DNA of 38,345 bases from Cyclobacteriaceae bacterium HetDA_MAG_MS6 (GTDB lineage Bacteria; Bacteroidota; Bacteroidia; Cytophagales; Cyclobacteriaceae): contig JAHCMJ010000006.1 of the NCBI GenBank assembly GCA_019192485.1, positions 1-38,345 of the forward strand, read 5' to 3'. The notes beneath the pieces are model-generated. The model saw only the letters and a list, made by a program, of their open reading frames with translations, was not told the DNA's origin and ran no database searches. Position 1 is the first letter of the stretch. Each line of letters begins with the position of its first letter. The position numbers and the translations under genes were made by a program. Shown piece by piece: positions 1 to 10,123 of the stretch.

Positions 1-449
1 TGAGGTCACAGATATTTGCCAAGTCTCTACCTATGCCTCTGGTAATAGGAAACCTGAAAAGGCTTGAGTTACTAAGGTCACAACCTGAGCACAAAGAAAA
101 ACTGTGGACGATTGTCAATGCTATTCAAAACGGATTGAAGGAGAAAGGCTTCAATATTGGGACTACTCAATCACCAGTGACTCCGGTGCTCCTTAAGGGT
201 GGAACTTACGAAGCTGCCAATCTGGTGCGTGACCTTCGATTCAATTTTAACATCTTCTGCTCCATAGTCATCTATCCGGTAGTACCCAAAGATGTGATCA
301 TGTTGAGGATCATACCTACTGCCTCACATTCGTTGTCAGATGTGTCTCAAACCATTGATGCTTTCGAGACAATCAAGGTGAAATTGGATGATGGTGTCTA
401 CGAGAAAGAGGGTGAAGAAGCGGCTATTTTAGCCAAATCAAGTATTTAA
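1..449 (+). CDS. Alpha-oxoamine synthase family PLP enzyme, probably serine palmitoyltransferase (3' end)
   Basis: Only the last 148 codons are in the window; the reading frame is open from base 3 and stops with TAA at 447-449. These enzymes condense an amino acid with an acyl-CoA; serine palmitoyltransferase makes 3-ketosphinganine, the first step of sphingolipid synthesis, in the cytoplasm. The visible part is the C-terminal small domain. It opens with a segment containing KSLPMPLVIGNLKRLELLR, continues with SPVTPVLLKG, and ends with MLRIIPTASHS, the family's usual R-x-x-x-T-A-x-H-(S/T) strand. The PLP-binding lysine lies upstream of the window. The KSLPMP segment fits the Bacteroidota serine palmitoyltransferase-like subgroup better than BioF or KBL, but without the N-terminal domain the substrate is inferred. 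The next gene, a histone-like protein, lies 82 bp downstream and looks independent. Confidence 0.75.
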   Translation, partial: RSQIFAKSLPMPLVIGNLKRLELLRSQPEHKEKLWTIVNAIQNGLKEKGFNIGTTQSPVTPVLLKGGTYEAANLVRDLRFNFNIFCSIVIYPVVPKDVIMLRIIPTASHSLSDVSQTIDAFETIKVKLDDGVYEKEGEEAAILAKSSI

Positions 450-531
450 TGCCGCTTTTTACTTTTTGTTATCACAATTTATTTAAATTGCCAGTTCTTA
501 TAATTATCAGTAACCTTAAAGCATTTTTAAT

Positions 532-708
532 ATGAAAAGATTCGAACAACTAAAGGATTTGGTTATGTCACTTGAAGGAGATTTTGAGAAATTCTACGAC
601 AAGGAAAATCAGGCAGCAGGTACAAGAGTGAGAAAAGGAATGCAAGATCTCAAAAACATAGCCCAAGAAATCCGAATTGAAGTTCAGGATATCAAAAACA
701 AAGGTTAA
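532..708 (+). CDS. Histone H1-like small DNA-associated protein
   Basis: A 58-codon gene with ATG at 532 and TAA at 706-708. The product begins MKRFEQLKDLVMSLEGDF and contains AAGTRVRKGMQDLKNIAQEI, which I recognise as the highly conserved core of the Bacteroidota 'histone H1-like Hc1' family. Members are 55-65 residues, mostly helical and usually encoded alone. The protein has many Lys and Arg residues balanced by Glu and Asp, so it is less basic than chlamydial Hc1. Nucleoid association is assumed from the family name; direct evidence is thin. A strong intrinsic terminator begins 31 bp after the stop, so this is probably a single-gene transcript. Confidence 0.85.
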   Translation: MKRFEQLKDLVMSLEGDFEKFYDKENQAAGTRVRKGMQDLKNIAQEIRIEVQDIKNKG

Positions 709-738
709 TTCCAGACTAAGAATAACTTATTAAAAGGA

Positions 739-765
739 GGGTGTCCATTAGGTCACCCTTTTTTT
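739..765 (+). terminator. Rho-independent terminator of the histone-like gene
   Basis: GGGTG at 739-743 pairs with CACCC at 754-758. Inside, CC (745-746) can pair with GG (751-752) across a T-T mismatch, leaving the loop ATTA. Seven T residues follow at 759-765. On the minus strand the run after the hairpin is only TCCTTTTA, so it would be a weaker terminator for dapA. The right arm and T-run overlap the last codons and stop of dapA. Confidence 0.85.
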
Positions 766-1634
766 ATGACTGCTAGTTCAGATTTCAGTTGAGTCATGAG
801 TCCATCTGTGCCTTTAGTCAAAGGTAACCGTACGTCACCCCTGCATAACTTGACTACCTCCATAGCCGCTTTTATTGAGGTAGGATTCCCTTCGGTTGCA
901 AGGAGCTTAAATATCGGGGTTAGTTGCTGATGTATTTCTGAGGCGGTATGGAAGTCATTTTCCTGCGCAGACTTTACCATTTGACAAAATAGTTCGGGAA
1001 TACAGTTTGCCGCCACAGAAATGATGCCATCGCCTCCCAGAGATAGAATAGGTAGGGTCTGAGCGTCATCACCGGAAATAAGTAAAAAATCCTGATCTTT
1101 TCCAGCTGCGATTTCACTGCATTGCATCATATCACCTGATGATTCCTTGGTGCCGATAATATTGTCGTGCCTGCTAAGCTCTAAAGTGGTCTCTGTAGAT
1201 AGATTAGAAGCCGTTCTATGTGGTATATTATATAGTATAACAGGGACCTTCGATATGTCTGCAAGTGCCTGGTAATGTAAAATAATTCCCGCCTGGGACG
1301 GCTTGTTATAGAACGGACTGGCTGAAAGTATAGCATCAAATTGATACGACTCTATTTTACTATACTTTTCCAATAATTCGCTGGTATTGTTACCTGCTAA
1401 ACCCAAAACCAGTGGTATATCACCTTTTCGGTCCTGGACAAAGGTCAATATATCCAGCTTCTCTTGCCAGGTAAGTGTGGGAGATTCGGCAGTTGTACCG
1501 TGAACTACCAGGTAGTCTACACCTCCATCGACCACATGATTCAGTATCTTTTCGATACCGGGATAGTCTATCGTGTTTTCTTTGGTAAATGGCGTAACTA
1601 ACGCTACCCCCGTTCCTTTAAATCTTTTCGACAT
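753..1634 (-). CDS. dapA: 4-hydroxy-tetrahydrodipicolinate synthase
   Basis: Condenses pyruvate with aspartate semialdehyde in the first committed step of lysine and diaminopimelate synthesis, in the cytoplasm. At 293 residues it has the normal family length and is a single TIM-barrel domain. Visible active-site residues are Thr47-Thr48 in HGTTAESP, Tyr109 in SPFYNKPS, Tyr135 and Arg140 in YNIPHRT, and the Schiff-base Lys163 in IIGTKESSGD. The ATG start is 2 bp after the stop of the DUF6913-like gene, so it is the last gene of a ligA > DUF6913-like > dapA operon. The final Lys-Lys-Gly-stop codons lie inside the opposing terminator hairpin and T-run. Confidence 0.97.
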   Translation of the reverse strand: MSKRFKGTGVALVTPFTKENTIDYPGIEKILNHVVDGGVDYLVVHGTTAESPTLTWQEKLDILTFVQDRKGDIPLVLGLAGNNTSELLEKYSKIESYQFDAILSASPFYNKPSQAGIILHYQALADISKVPVILYNIPHRTASNLSTETTLELSRHDNIIGTKESSGDMMQCSEIAAGKDQDFLLISGDDAQTLPILSLGGDGIISVAANCIPELFCQMVKSAQENDFHTASEIHQQLTPIFKLLATEGNPTSIKAAMEVVKLCRGDVRLPLTKGTDGLMTQLKSELAVIKKG

Positions 1635-1636
1635 TT

Positions 1637-4202
<2,566 letters not shown>

Positions 4203-4220
4203 TTATATTTTCGGTTTTAC

Positions 4221-4228
4221 TAAGTTTG
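4221..4228 (+). promoter_or_regulatory. Bacteroidota -7 promoter element for tetR-cca
   Basis: TAAGTTTG is an exact match to TAnnTTTG. It lies 25 bp upstream of the GTG start at 4254, giving a predicted leader of about 20 nt. No TTTG is evident at the -33 spacing, so the call rests on the -7 element and its position in a divergent 60-bp gap. Confidence 0.45.
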
Positions 4229-4253
4229 CAATTTATTTTATTACCCTGGGAGA

Positions 4254-4922
4254 GTGAGTGAAGTAGATAAGAAATTTTCGGTATTCTGTCATGCCGAAAA
4301 ACTTTTTTGTGAAAATGGGATCAAAATGACAAGGGTCCAGGACATTGCCACTGCATCGCAAACTAGCAAAAAGACTATATATCAGATTTTTAGGAGCAAA
4401 GATCGCCTGGTAGAAGAGTTGTATTTGCTGAAGATGCAAAAAATAGGCTCTACAGCTGAAAAAATCATAAATGGTAAGGGTTCTTTCGACTTGCTTCTCG
4501 CCAACTATGTTGTACTAATCAATGAGGAGTTTAAATACTTCTCTTTCAAGCTAGTTCAAGAGCTGCGACTCGATTATCCATTAGTAGCTGATACGGCAAA
4601 TAACCATTTGAAGGAGGCCATCTTTAATCGGTTTCAGCGACTATTGGAGATTGGGAGGAAAGAAGGACGGATGCGGCCTGATATTTCTATTGAGGCTATT
4701 ATGATGTCCTATAGAGGAGCTCTGGAAGACTTTCTCCTAGGTCGCTACCTACGATCGTTGCCAGAAGACTTTTTGTTGAAAAGGAGCCTGCTATCGATGC
4801 TTGTTGAGGGCTTGATCACCATGTTTAGAGGTATACTTACAGATGAGGCAGAAAAATCTTTTAACAAAAGGATTAGCGCTATTGATAGCCTTAAACCCTA
4901 TCTTTCTGAAGTCCGGTCATGA
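4254..4922 (+). CDS. TetR/AcrR family transcriptional regulator
   Basis: 222 residues, typical of TetR repressors. The N-terminal DNA-binding domain covers roughly residues 8-55: NGIKMTRVQDIA, then the turn and recognition helix SQTSKKTIYQIFRSKDRL. The remainder is an all-helical ligand-binding domain. The start is GTG at 4254, preceded by GGGAGA; an in-frame TAA at 4221 rules out a longer form, and the next ATG (within NGIKM) would cut off part of the DNA-binding domain. The stop overlaps the start of cca by 4 nt (ATGA), so the pair is translationally coupled. The ligand is unknown. Likely targets are its own promoter or divergent ligA, but I see no clear palindromic operator in the 60-bp gap. 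Confidence 0.9.
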   Translation: MSEVDKKFSVFCHAEKLFCENGIKMTRVQDIATASQTSKKTIYQIFRSKDRLVEELYLLKMQKIGSTAEKIINGKGSFDLLLANYVVLINEEFKYFSFKLVQELRLDYPLVADTANNHLKEAIFNRFQRLLEIGRKEGRMRPDISIEAIMMSYRGALEDFLLGRYLRSLPEDFLLKRSLLSMLVEGLITMFRGILTDEAEKSFNKRISAIDSLKPYLSEVRS

Positions 4923-6346
4923 TAACTGAATCCTTATATCACCAAGTGATAGCGGATACTCCTGCACTCAAGGTAGTGGCCGCGGTTGCACAGCAGATGG
5001 AGACTCCGACTTATGTTGTGGGAGGGTTTGTGAGAGACTTGATCTTAGGGAGAAAGTTGAAGGATATAGACATAGTTTGTGTGGGGAGTGGTATTCAACT
5101 GGCTAAGACTATTGGAGAATCCATCGGCGCAAAGCCTGTGGTACACAAGAATTTCGGTACTGCGGCACTGAAAATTGAGGGTGAGGAAGTGGAGTTCGTA
5201 GGGGCCAGAAAAGAGTCTTATAGGTCAAACTCCCGAAAGCCAATCGTAGAAGATGGCAACTTGGCTGACGATCAAAATAGACGAGATTTTACGATCAATG
5301 CATTAGCCATCAGTCTCAATAAGGATGATTTTGGACAGCTTTTGGATCCTTTTGGAGGTATGCAATCTCTTGAGGATAAGCTTATCCAAACACCGCTGGC
5401 GCCCGATGAGACCTTTTCCGATGACCCTTTACGGATCATGAGAGCCATTCGCTTTGCTTCGCAATTGTCCTTTGACATAGAAGCTGATACCTTCAATGCT
5501 ATCAAGGAAATGAAAGGCCGTTTGGAAATTGTGTCTCAAGAGCGAATTACTGACGAATTGAATAAGATAATACTCTCGCCTAAGCCATCCTATGGATTTA
5601 AACTACTGTTTCATTCCGGGGTTTTAGCTCACGTTTTCCCTGAGATGGTCAAACTCCAGGGTGTAAAAGTGATAGATGGGAAGGCCCACAAAGACAATTT
5701 CTATCATACACTACAAGTACTTGACAATGTTAGCGAAGTCACAAATGATCTTTGGCTACGCTGGGCTGCTATTTTACATGATATAGCTAAGCCGGCAACA
5801 CAGCGGTTTCATAAAAAGGCTGGATGGACCTTTCATGGTCATGAAGATTTAGGTGCCAGGTGGGTGCCGCGCATTTTCAAGCAGTTGAAGCTACCTCTGA
5901 ATGATAAAATGAAATACGTACAAAAACTTGTAAGGCTTCATTTAAGACCCATTGCATTGGTCAGCGAAAAAGTGACGGAATCTGCAGTAAGGAGGTTGCT
6001 TTTTGAGGCTGGAGATGATATTGAGGACCTCATGAAATTGTGCAAGGCAGATATCACTTCGAAGGATCACAACCGCGTCAGAAGGTACTTGTCCAACTTT
6101 AAGAAAGTTGAGGAAAAGATGATAGAGGTGGAGGAGAAAGACCACTTACGCAATTTCAAACTACCGGTAACTGGAGAGCTTATTATGGAAACCTTTGAAA
6201 TCAAACCCTCCAGAGTGGTGGGAGATATCAAAAACGAAATCAAGGAGGCTATTTTGGAAGGTACCATCGAAAACGATTATGATCAAGCTTTTCAGCTTAT
6301 GCTAGATCTCGGTCAAAAGAGAGGGCTGTCTCGAAGTGGAAACTAA
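4919..6346 (+). CDS. cca: CCA tRNA nucleotidyltransferase / poly(A) polymerase family, with HD domain
   Basis: Adds or repairs the 3'-CCA end of tRNAs. At 475 residues it is the Bacteroidota form with a C-terminal HD domain. The class II nucleotidyltransferase head is at the N-terminus: GGFVRD (residues 35-40) and the metal-binding pair Asp49 and Asp51 in KLKDIDIV. RRDFTINALA and DPLRIMRAIRFASQL follow, as expected for the nucleotide-recognition and neck domains. The HD domain is marked by LRWAAILHDIAKP and HGHEDLG. Distinguishing CCA-adding enzyme from poly(A) polymerase by sequence alone is imperfect; the HD-type architecture and lack of another candidate in view favour CCA addition. It overlaps tetR by 4 nt. 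Confidence 0.93.
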   Translation: MITESLYHQVIADTPALKVVAAVAQQMETPTYVVGGFVRDLILGRKLKDIDIVCVGSGIQLAKTIGESIGAKPVVHKNFGTAALKIEGEEVEFVGARKESYRSNSRKPIVEDGNLADDQNRRDFTINALAISLNKDDFGQLLDPFGGMQSLEDKLIQTPLAPDETFSDDPLRIMRAIRFASQLSFDIEADTFNAIKEMKGRLEIVSQERITDELNKIILSPKPSYGFKLLFHSGVLAHVFPEMVKLQGVKVIDGKAHKDNFYHTLQVLDNVSEVTNDLWLRWAAILHDIAKPATQRFHKKAGWTFHGHEDLGARWVPRIFKQLKLPLNDKMKYVQKLVRLHLRPIALVSEKVTESAVRRLLFEAGDDIEDLMKLCKADITSKDHNRVRRYLSNFKKVEEKMIEVEEKDHLRNFKLPVTGELIMETFEIKPSRVVGDIKNEIKEAILEGTIENDYDQAFQLMLDLGQKRGLSRSGN

Positions 6347-6350
6347 TTTC

Positions 6351-6358
6351 TATTTTTG
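6351..6358 (+). promoter_or_regulatory. Bacteroidota -7 promoter element for the TPR gene
   Basis: TATTTTTG matches TAnnTTTG exactly, 37 bp upstream of the ATG at 6396 and just after the cca stop. This gives a predicted leader of about 30 nt and suggests the TPR gene can be transcribed separately from tetR-cca. No clear -33 TTTG at the expected distance. Confidence 0.45.
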
Positions 6359-6395
6359 CGCGAATTAATATGATGATTAAAGTAAGCTTTTTAAG

Positions 6396-7091
6396 ATGAG
6401 AAGATTAGTCGTAGTGTTAGCACTTGCCATGTTAGCCTTCAATGCAAAGAGTCAGGAGTCTGCATCCTCTGCAGATAGTATTCCGACTGACATACAAAAA
6501 CAAGGTCTGATTTACAGCCTAGCCAAGCGATACAATGACCCTGACGTGGCAAAAATGGCGCTTTACAATGTAATTGCCTTTAATCCTCAAAATCTTGCTA
6601 TTCGTGATTCTCTGGCATTATTGTATTTTGAAGATAGAAAATACGCGTCGGCTGCCATTGTTTCGCAGGATATTCTTGCTGTCAATGGCAATGATCCCTT
6701 AGCTACTGAAATAGCTGCCCTCAGCTTTGAAAATCTCGGTCTCAAAGCCAAAGCCATTACTTACTACGAGAAGCTTTATTTACAAAACAATGATATTGGA
6801 ACGTTGTATAAAACAGCTTTTCTGCAGTATGAAGTAAAGCGATACAATGAAGCGAATACTTCTATCGACATTGTCATAGAAAGTCAGGAGGCGGATGAGA
6901 TCAAATTCTATTTCCCCAAAAGCCAAACCGAGAACCAAGAGGTGACACTAAGGGTTGCTTCGTATCGAGTGAAAGCATTGATTGCTAAGGAGCAAGGGAA
7001 TACTGATCAAGCTAAGGAGTATTTCAACAAGGCATTGGAGATCATACCTGATTTTCAGGTGGTGATTGATGAAATGAAGACCTTAGAATAA
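6396..7091 (+). CDS. Secreted tetratricopeptide repeat protein
   Basis: 231 residues with a signal peptide (MRRLVVVLALAMLAFNAKSQ), so it is probably periplasmic. Degenerate TPR units run through the protein: residues around 40-75 (VAKMALYNVIAFNPQN), 75-110 (ALLYFEDRKYASAAIVSQDI), 110-145 and 145-165. A last clear unit is at the C-terminus (AKEQGNTDQAKEYFNKALEI). TPRs mediate protein-protein contacts; no catalytic domain is present and the partner cannot be named. It follows cca by 49 bp, with its own apparent -7 element. It converges on the SRPBCC gene with only one base between stop codons. Confidence 0.85.
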   Translation: MRRLVVVLALAMLAFNAKSQESASSADSIPTDIQKQGLIYSLAKRYNDPDVAKMALYNVIAFNPQNLAIRDSLALLYFEDRKYASAAIVSQDILAVNGNDPLATEIAALSFENLGLKAKAITYYEKLYLQNNDIGTLYKTAFLQYEVKRYNEANTSIDIVIESQEADEIKFYFPKSQTENQEVTLRVASYRVKALIAKEQGNTDQAKEYFNKALEIIPDFQVVIDEMKTLE

Positions 7092-7092
7092 G

Positions 7093-7539
7093 CTAATCTC
7101 CTTCAGATTTCTTTTTGAGCTGTGTCAGCCAATTGATCAGATTAGAATGTAGCCTTCGATGCCCAATAATAATGGTCATTAGGCCCTGTATCGATTCTTC
7201 TGCCGATACGATGGTTTGATCTTCATCGGTTTTTTCTAATGACCAAACATGAATGGCTTTGACCATCAAGGCCTTACCGGTCCATGACAGTAGCGTAGGC
7301 TTAGTTTTCGAAGCAAAGGTTGATCTTATCTTTGTCCCACCAAGGTGCCAAGTAAATGTGCCATCCTGATGTTGTTCGGTTGAGGCGATGTCACCATTCC
7401 ATTCCGGCCACTTGGACACATCCACCAGAATATCCCAAACCTTTTCAATAGGGGCATTGATGATAATTGACTGGCGGTCTCTTACGCTAGCGTTTTCATT
7501 GATTTTTCCTTCTTGGGCAAGGTCGATCAGACGATTCAT
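7093..7539 (-). CDS. SRPBCC (START-like) family protein, polyketide cyclase/dehydrase type
   Basis: 148 residues. It shows the pattern typical of this helix-grip fold: an opening strand (RQSIIINAPIEKVWDILVDVSKWPEWNGDI), then a beta-sheet with TFTWHLGGTKIRSTF and LLSWTGKALMVKAIHVW, and a long C-terminal helix (HSNLINWLTQLKKKSEGD). The fold forms a hydrophobic pocket for a lipid or other small ligand; the ligand is not predictable. It lies 50 bp downstream of the MATE exporter on the same strand and is probably the last gene of that unit. A link to the exporter's substrate is possible but unsupported. Confidence 0.8.
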   Translation of the reverse strand: MNRLIDLAQEGKINENASVRDRQSIIINAPIEKVWDILVDVSKWPEWNGDIASTEQHQDGTFTWHLGGTKIRSTFASKTKPTLLSWTGKALMVKAIHVWSLEKTDEDQTIVSAEESIQGLMTIIIGHRRLHSNLINWLTQLKKKSEGD

Positions 7540-7589
7540 AGGTTGTTGTGATCTAAAGTAAACATAGCATTATTTTTCATATTCTTTAG

Positions 7590-8945
7590 TTAATCAGCAT
7601 TTGAAAATCCCTTGCTGATCTTTGATACATACTTCTTGTTCAGCACAATTGAGATCAATCCACCGACAATGTAAGTGATGGACAGCGCCATGAAAATTCC
7701 TGGGATTCCATACCACTTCGACCCGAAGTAAAGAACAGGTATTCCAAAGATCAGCATTTGAAAAATGATAATAACAGATGCTTCAATCGGTTTGTTGAGG
7801 GTGTTAAGGTTGCTATTGACGTTTTGAACAATACCCTGTAAACCAAAGGCTATTGGGATAATTTGTAGATAGAGTACTGTGTGTTCAATGACCGCTGAAT
7901 CCTCGGTAAAAACAGCAGCTAGGGGTCTGGCAACGAAAAATAAGATTGTGGCCATGAGTAGTCCCCAAATGATGGAAAATTGATTTGCATATTTGAGAGC
8001 AGATGTGATGCGGTCAAACTTCCCAGCGCCAAAGTTCTGACCAGTAAAAGGACCTATGGAAAATGATAGGGCGAAAAGCAGACTCATGGCAAGAAACTCT
8101 ATCCTTGATCCAACACCAAATGCCGCCACCGCCTCATCTCCATGCATGGCTAGTAAGGCGGTGACTACTCCAGTAGCCAGGGGGATAACCATTTTAGAAA
8201 AACCTGAAGGAAGACCAATGAACAAGATGGCCTTCCAACAGCTTGAAATGACTCTCCATGTCGGAATTTTTGTGACCAGCAGTTTTTCACGGACAACTAG
8301 TACCCAAATAGAAAGTATCATTGTCATCCCTCTTGAGATGGCCGTCGCAAGGGCTGCTCCCTTTAGGCCCATTGCTGGAAATGGTTCATAACCAAAAATG
8401 AGTAGGGGATCAAGAACTGCGTTGATGATGACGGCAAATATCATGATAAGACTTGGTGTTTTTGCATCACCTGTAGCTCTGATGGCACTATTACCAATAA
8501 ATGGTGTAATCACAAAAAACAAAGCGAAGTACCATATAGTCATGTACTCAGATACGTATGGCAAGATGTCCGTACCTGCACCTAACAGCTCAAATGTTGG
8601 CTTGACAGTGAATAAACCTATAACAATAAAGAAACCGGAAATAACCAAGGAGAGTACAAGGCTATCGGTAGTCTCGCGTGCTGCTTTTTCCCGATCATTT
8701 TTCCCAATGGATTTAGATATCAAGGCCGTAGCTCCAATACCCAGACCTTGCATGAGACTAAATATCACCATAATTACCGGGAAGGTGAAGCTCAATGCGG
8801 CCAATTGCGTTTTCCCCAGTTTGCCAACGAAATAGGTATCCACAAGATTGAAGGCTACCATACTAATCATGCCCAACATCATAGGGATTGTGAGTGATGT
8901 GAGCGTTTTAGGGATCGATCCCTGAGTCAAGTCGTTTTTACTCAA
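7590..8945 (-). CDS. MATE family efflux transporter
   Basis: 451 residues with about 12 hydrophobic segments in two halves, as expected for a Na+- or H+-driven drug/metabolite exporter of the inner membrane. It begins with the family's usual opening (LTQGSIPKTLTSLTIPMMLG), and FNLVDTYFVGKLG marks the first transmembrane helix. The start codon is TTG at 8943-8945. It overlaps the TGA stop of the outer-membrane barrel gene in a TTGA arrangement, and the N-terminus aligns with the family only from this codon, so the rare start is well supported. The substrate is unknown. Pairing with a barrel protein in one operon may reflect envelope function but does not prove a tripartite pump. Confidence 0.95.
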   Translation of the reverse strand: MSKNDLTQGSIPKTLTSLTIPMMLGMISMVAFNLVDTYFVGKLGKTQLAALSFTFPVIMVIFSLMQGLGIGATALISKSIGKNDREKAARETTDSLVLSLVISGFFIVIGLFTVKPTFELLGAGTDILPYVSEYMTIWYFALFFVITPFIGNSAIRATGDAKTPSLIMIFAVIINAVLDPLLIFGYEPFPAMGLKGAALATAISRGMTMILSIWVLVVREKLLVTKIPTWRVISSCWKAILFIGLPSGFSKMVIPLATGVVTALLAMHGDEAVAAFGVGSRIEFLAMSLLFALSFSIGPFTGQNFGAGKFDRITSALKYANQFSIIWGLLMATILFFVARPLAAVFTEDSAVIEHTVLYLQIIPIAFGLQGIVQNVNSNLNTLNKPIEASVIIIFQMLIFGIPVLYFGSKWYGIPGIFMALSITYIVGGLISIVLNKKYVSKISKGFSNAD

Positions 8946-10045
8946 AATGCTTCGTTGATGTTTAGATAAAAGCCTTGTGAATTCCGGCCTATGGCATAAT
9001 CTATTCGTATTCTTATCTTTTCCTTTTTGTTAAGTTCAAAACGTAATCCAGCTCCCGCACTTGGTAGAATGCGCTGGTAATCCAGCAACTCTGATGTAAC
9101 AGATCCAGCTCCTGCAAATGCTGCTAATAGAAACCGCCTATGGACATAGGCTCTGAATTCTCCCTGAAGCACTGAAAAGTGCTTGTCCCTATATGCCCCT
9201 TGGAAATACCCTCGTAAATACCTATGCCCGCCTAACCGTGCAAGATTATAAAACGGCACTCTACCGGCAGTGGATTGATGATAAAGCTGAAAGGCAAGTT
9301 CTGTCTTCGTGGTCGGAGAATAAAACTTGCGAAGGTCAACTTGATAGTCCGTAAAGTTGTAATCTCCTGTCAAGTAACCCCCGTAGTGTACCCAGCTTGC
9401 TTCCAGATAGTGGCCTTTACTGGCACAGAACACATTGTTGCGGCGATCAAGTATAAGTCCAAGACCTGCGCCAGCGACTATACCTTTTTGAAAACCGGTA
9501 ACATTTTCCGTCAAAATGCCTCGTTCGGAATCGGCCGTAAGTGAAAAATAGTTTTCATATCTGAATCTTGCTCCAATATAGAAATCCTTATCTACCTTCT
9601 GCATGGCATCCATGAAGAAACGGAAGTATTTGGCTGTGTACGAATCAAACCTATCAAGATCGATCTGTGAACCTTGTCCGTAATATTGAAAAGGGTATAT
9701 GAAGTAGCTGGTCTCTCCGAATAACCAGATATCGTCATTTTTGAAATATAGTGTGAAAGGAAACTGACTAATGATCTGATCCTGTAGGGTATATATAAAA
9801 ACACCTCTGAAATTTGATGGTTTTTCCTGCAATGAGTCCATTCTGAAGTAATACATAGCAGCACCACCAAAACCTACGCTGGTCTCTGGAGATGAAAACA
9901 TGACCGGCAGGAATATAAACCCTTTGTCTTTATCTTTCTGTCCGATGAGTGGCATGGAAAGAATAAGAATGAGGACCAGAAGGAAAGGCTTCAGATATTT
10001 CACTGGTATGAGATCAAGAACTTCGAATATAGGGATATCTGGCAT
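8942..10045 (-). CDS. BamA/TamA (Omp85)-family outer membrane barrel protein without POTRA domains
   Basis: A secreted beta-barrel of about 350 residues after signal-peptide removal. Visible features are alternating aromatic strands, the segment LGLILDRRNNVFCASKGHYL (matching the Omp85 'D.R......G' strand), LARLGGHRYLRGYFQGAYRD (like the family's conserved 'lGG...lRGy' lid-loop region), and a C-terminal Phe typical of outer membrane proteins. No POTRA domains precede the barrel. Family members act in protein or lipid export, or as simple pores. The longest ORF starts at ATG 10043-10045. However, a GTG at 10001-10003 gives a cleaner signal peptide (Lys-rich start, hydrophobic LLVLILILS, then PLIGQ), so the true start may be there. 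It overlaps the MATE gene by 4 nt. Confidence 0.82.
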   Translation of the reverse strand: MPDIPIFEVLDLIPVKYLKPFLLVLILILSMPLIGQKDKDKGFIFLPVMFSSPETSVGFGGAAMYYFRMDSLQEKPSNFRGVFIYTLQDQIISQFPFTLYFKNDDIWLFGETSYFIYPFQYYGQGSQIDLDRFDSYTAKYFRFFMDAMQKVDKDFYIGARFRYENYFSLTADSERGILTENVTGFQKGIVAGAGLGLILDRRNNVFCASKGHYLEASWVHYGGYLTGDYNFTDYQVDLRKFYSPTTKTELAFQLYHQSTAGRVPFYNLARLGGHRYLRGYFQGAYRDKHFSVLQGEFRAYVHRRFLLAAFAGAGSVTSELLDYQRILPSAGAGLRFELNKKEKIRIRIDYAIGRNSQGFYLNINEAF

Positions 10046-10110
10046 GTGAAGGAGAAAACATATTTTGAAATTGAACTATCAGCAAGTGATCTGGGTTAAA
10101 ATGGAGATTT

Positions 10111-10118
10111 TAGATTTG
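10111..10118 (+). promoter_or_regulatory. Bacteroidota -7 promoter element for msrA
   Basis: TAGATTTG matches TAnnTTTG exactly and ends 5 bp before the ATG at 10124. If used, transcription would begin at or next to the start codon, giving a leaderless mRNA. The in-frame GTG at 10118 overlaps the last base of the element, so ATG is the better start. The -33 element is not evident. Confidence 0.4.
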
Positions 10119-10123
10119 TGCAA

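Noticed and set aside
8056-8835. Plus-strand open frames of 111 and 145 codons within the MATE gene
   Set aside because: Antisense to a membrane protein; no recognisable features.
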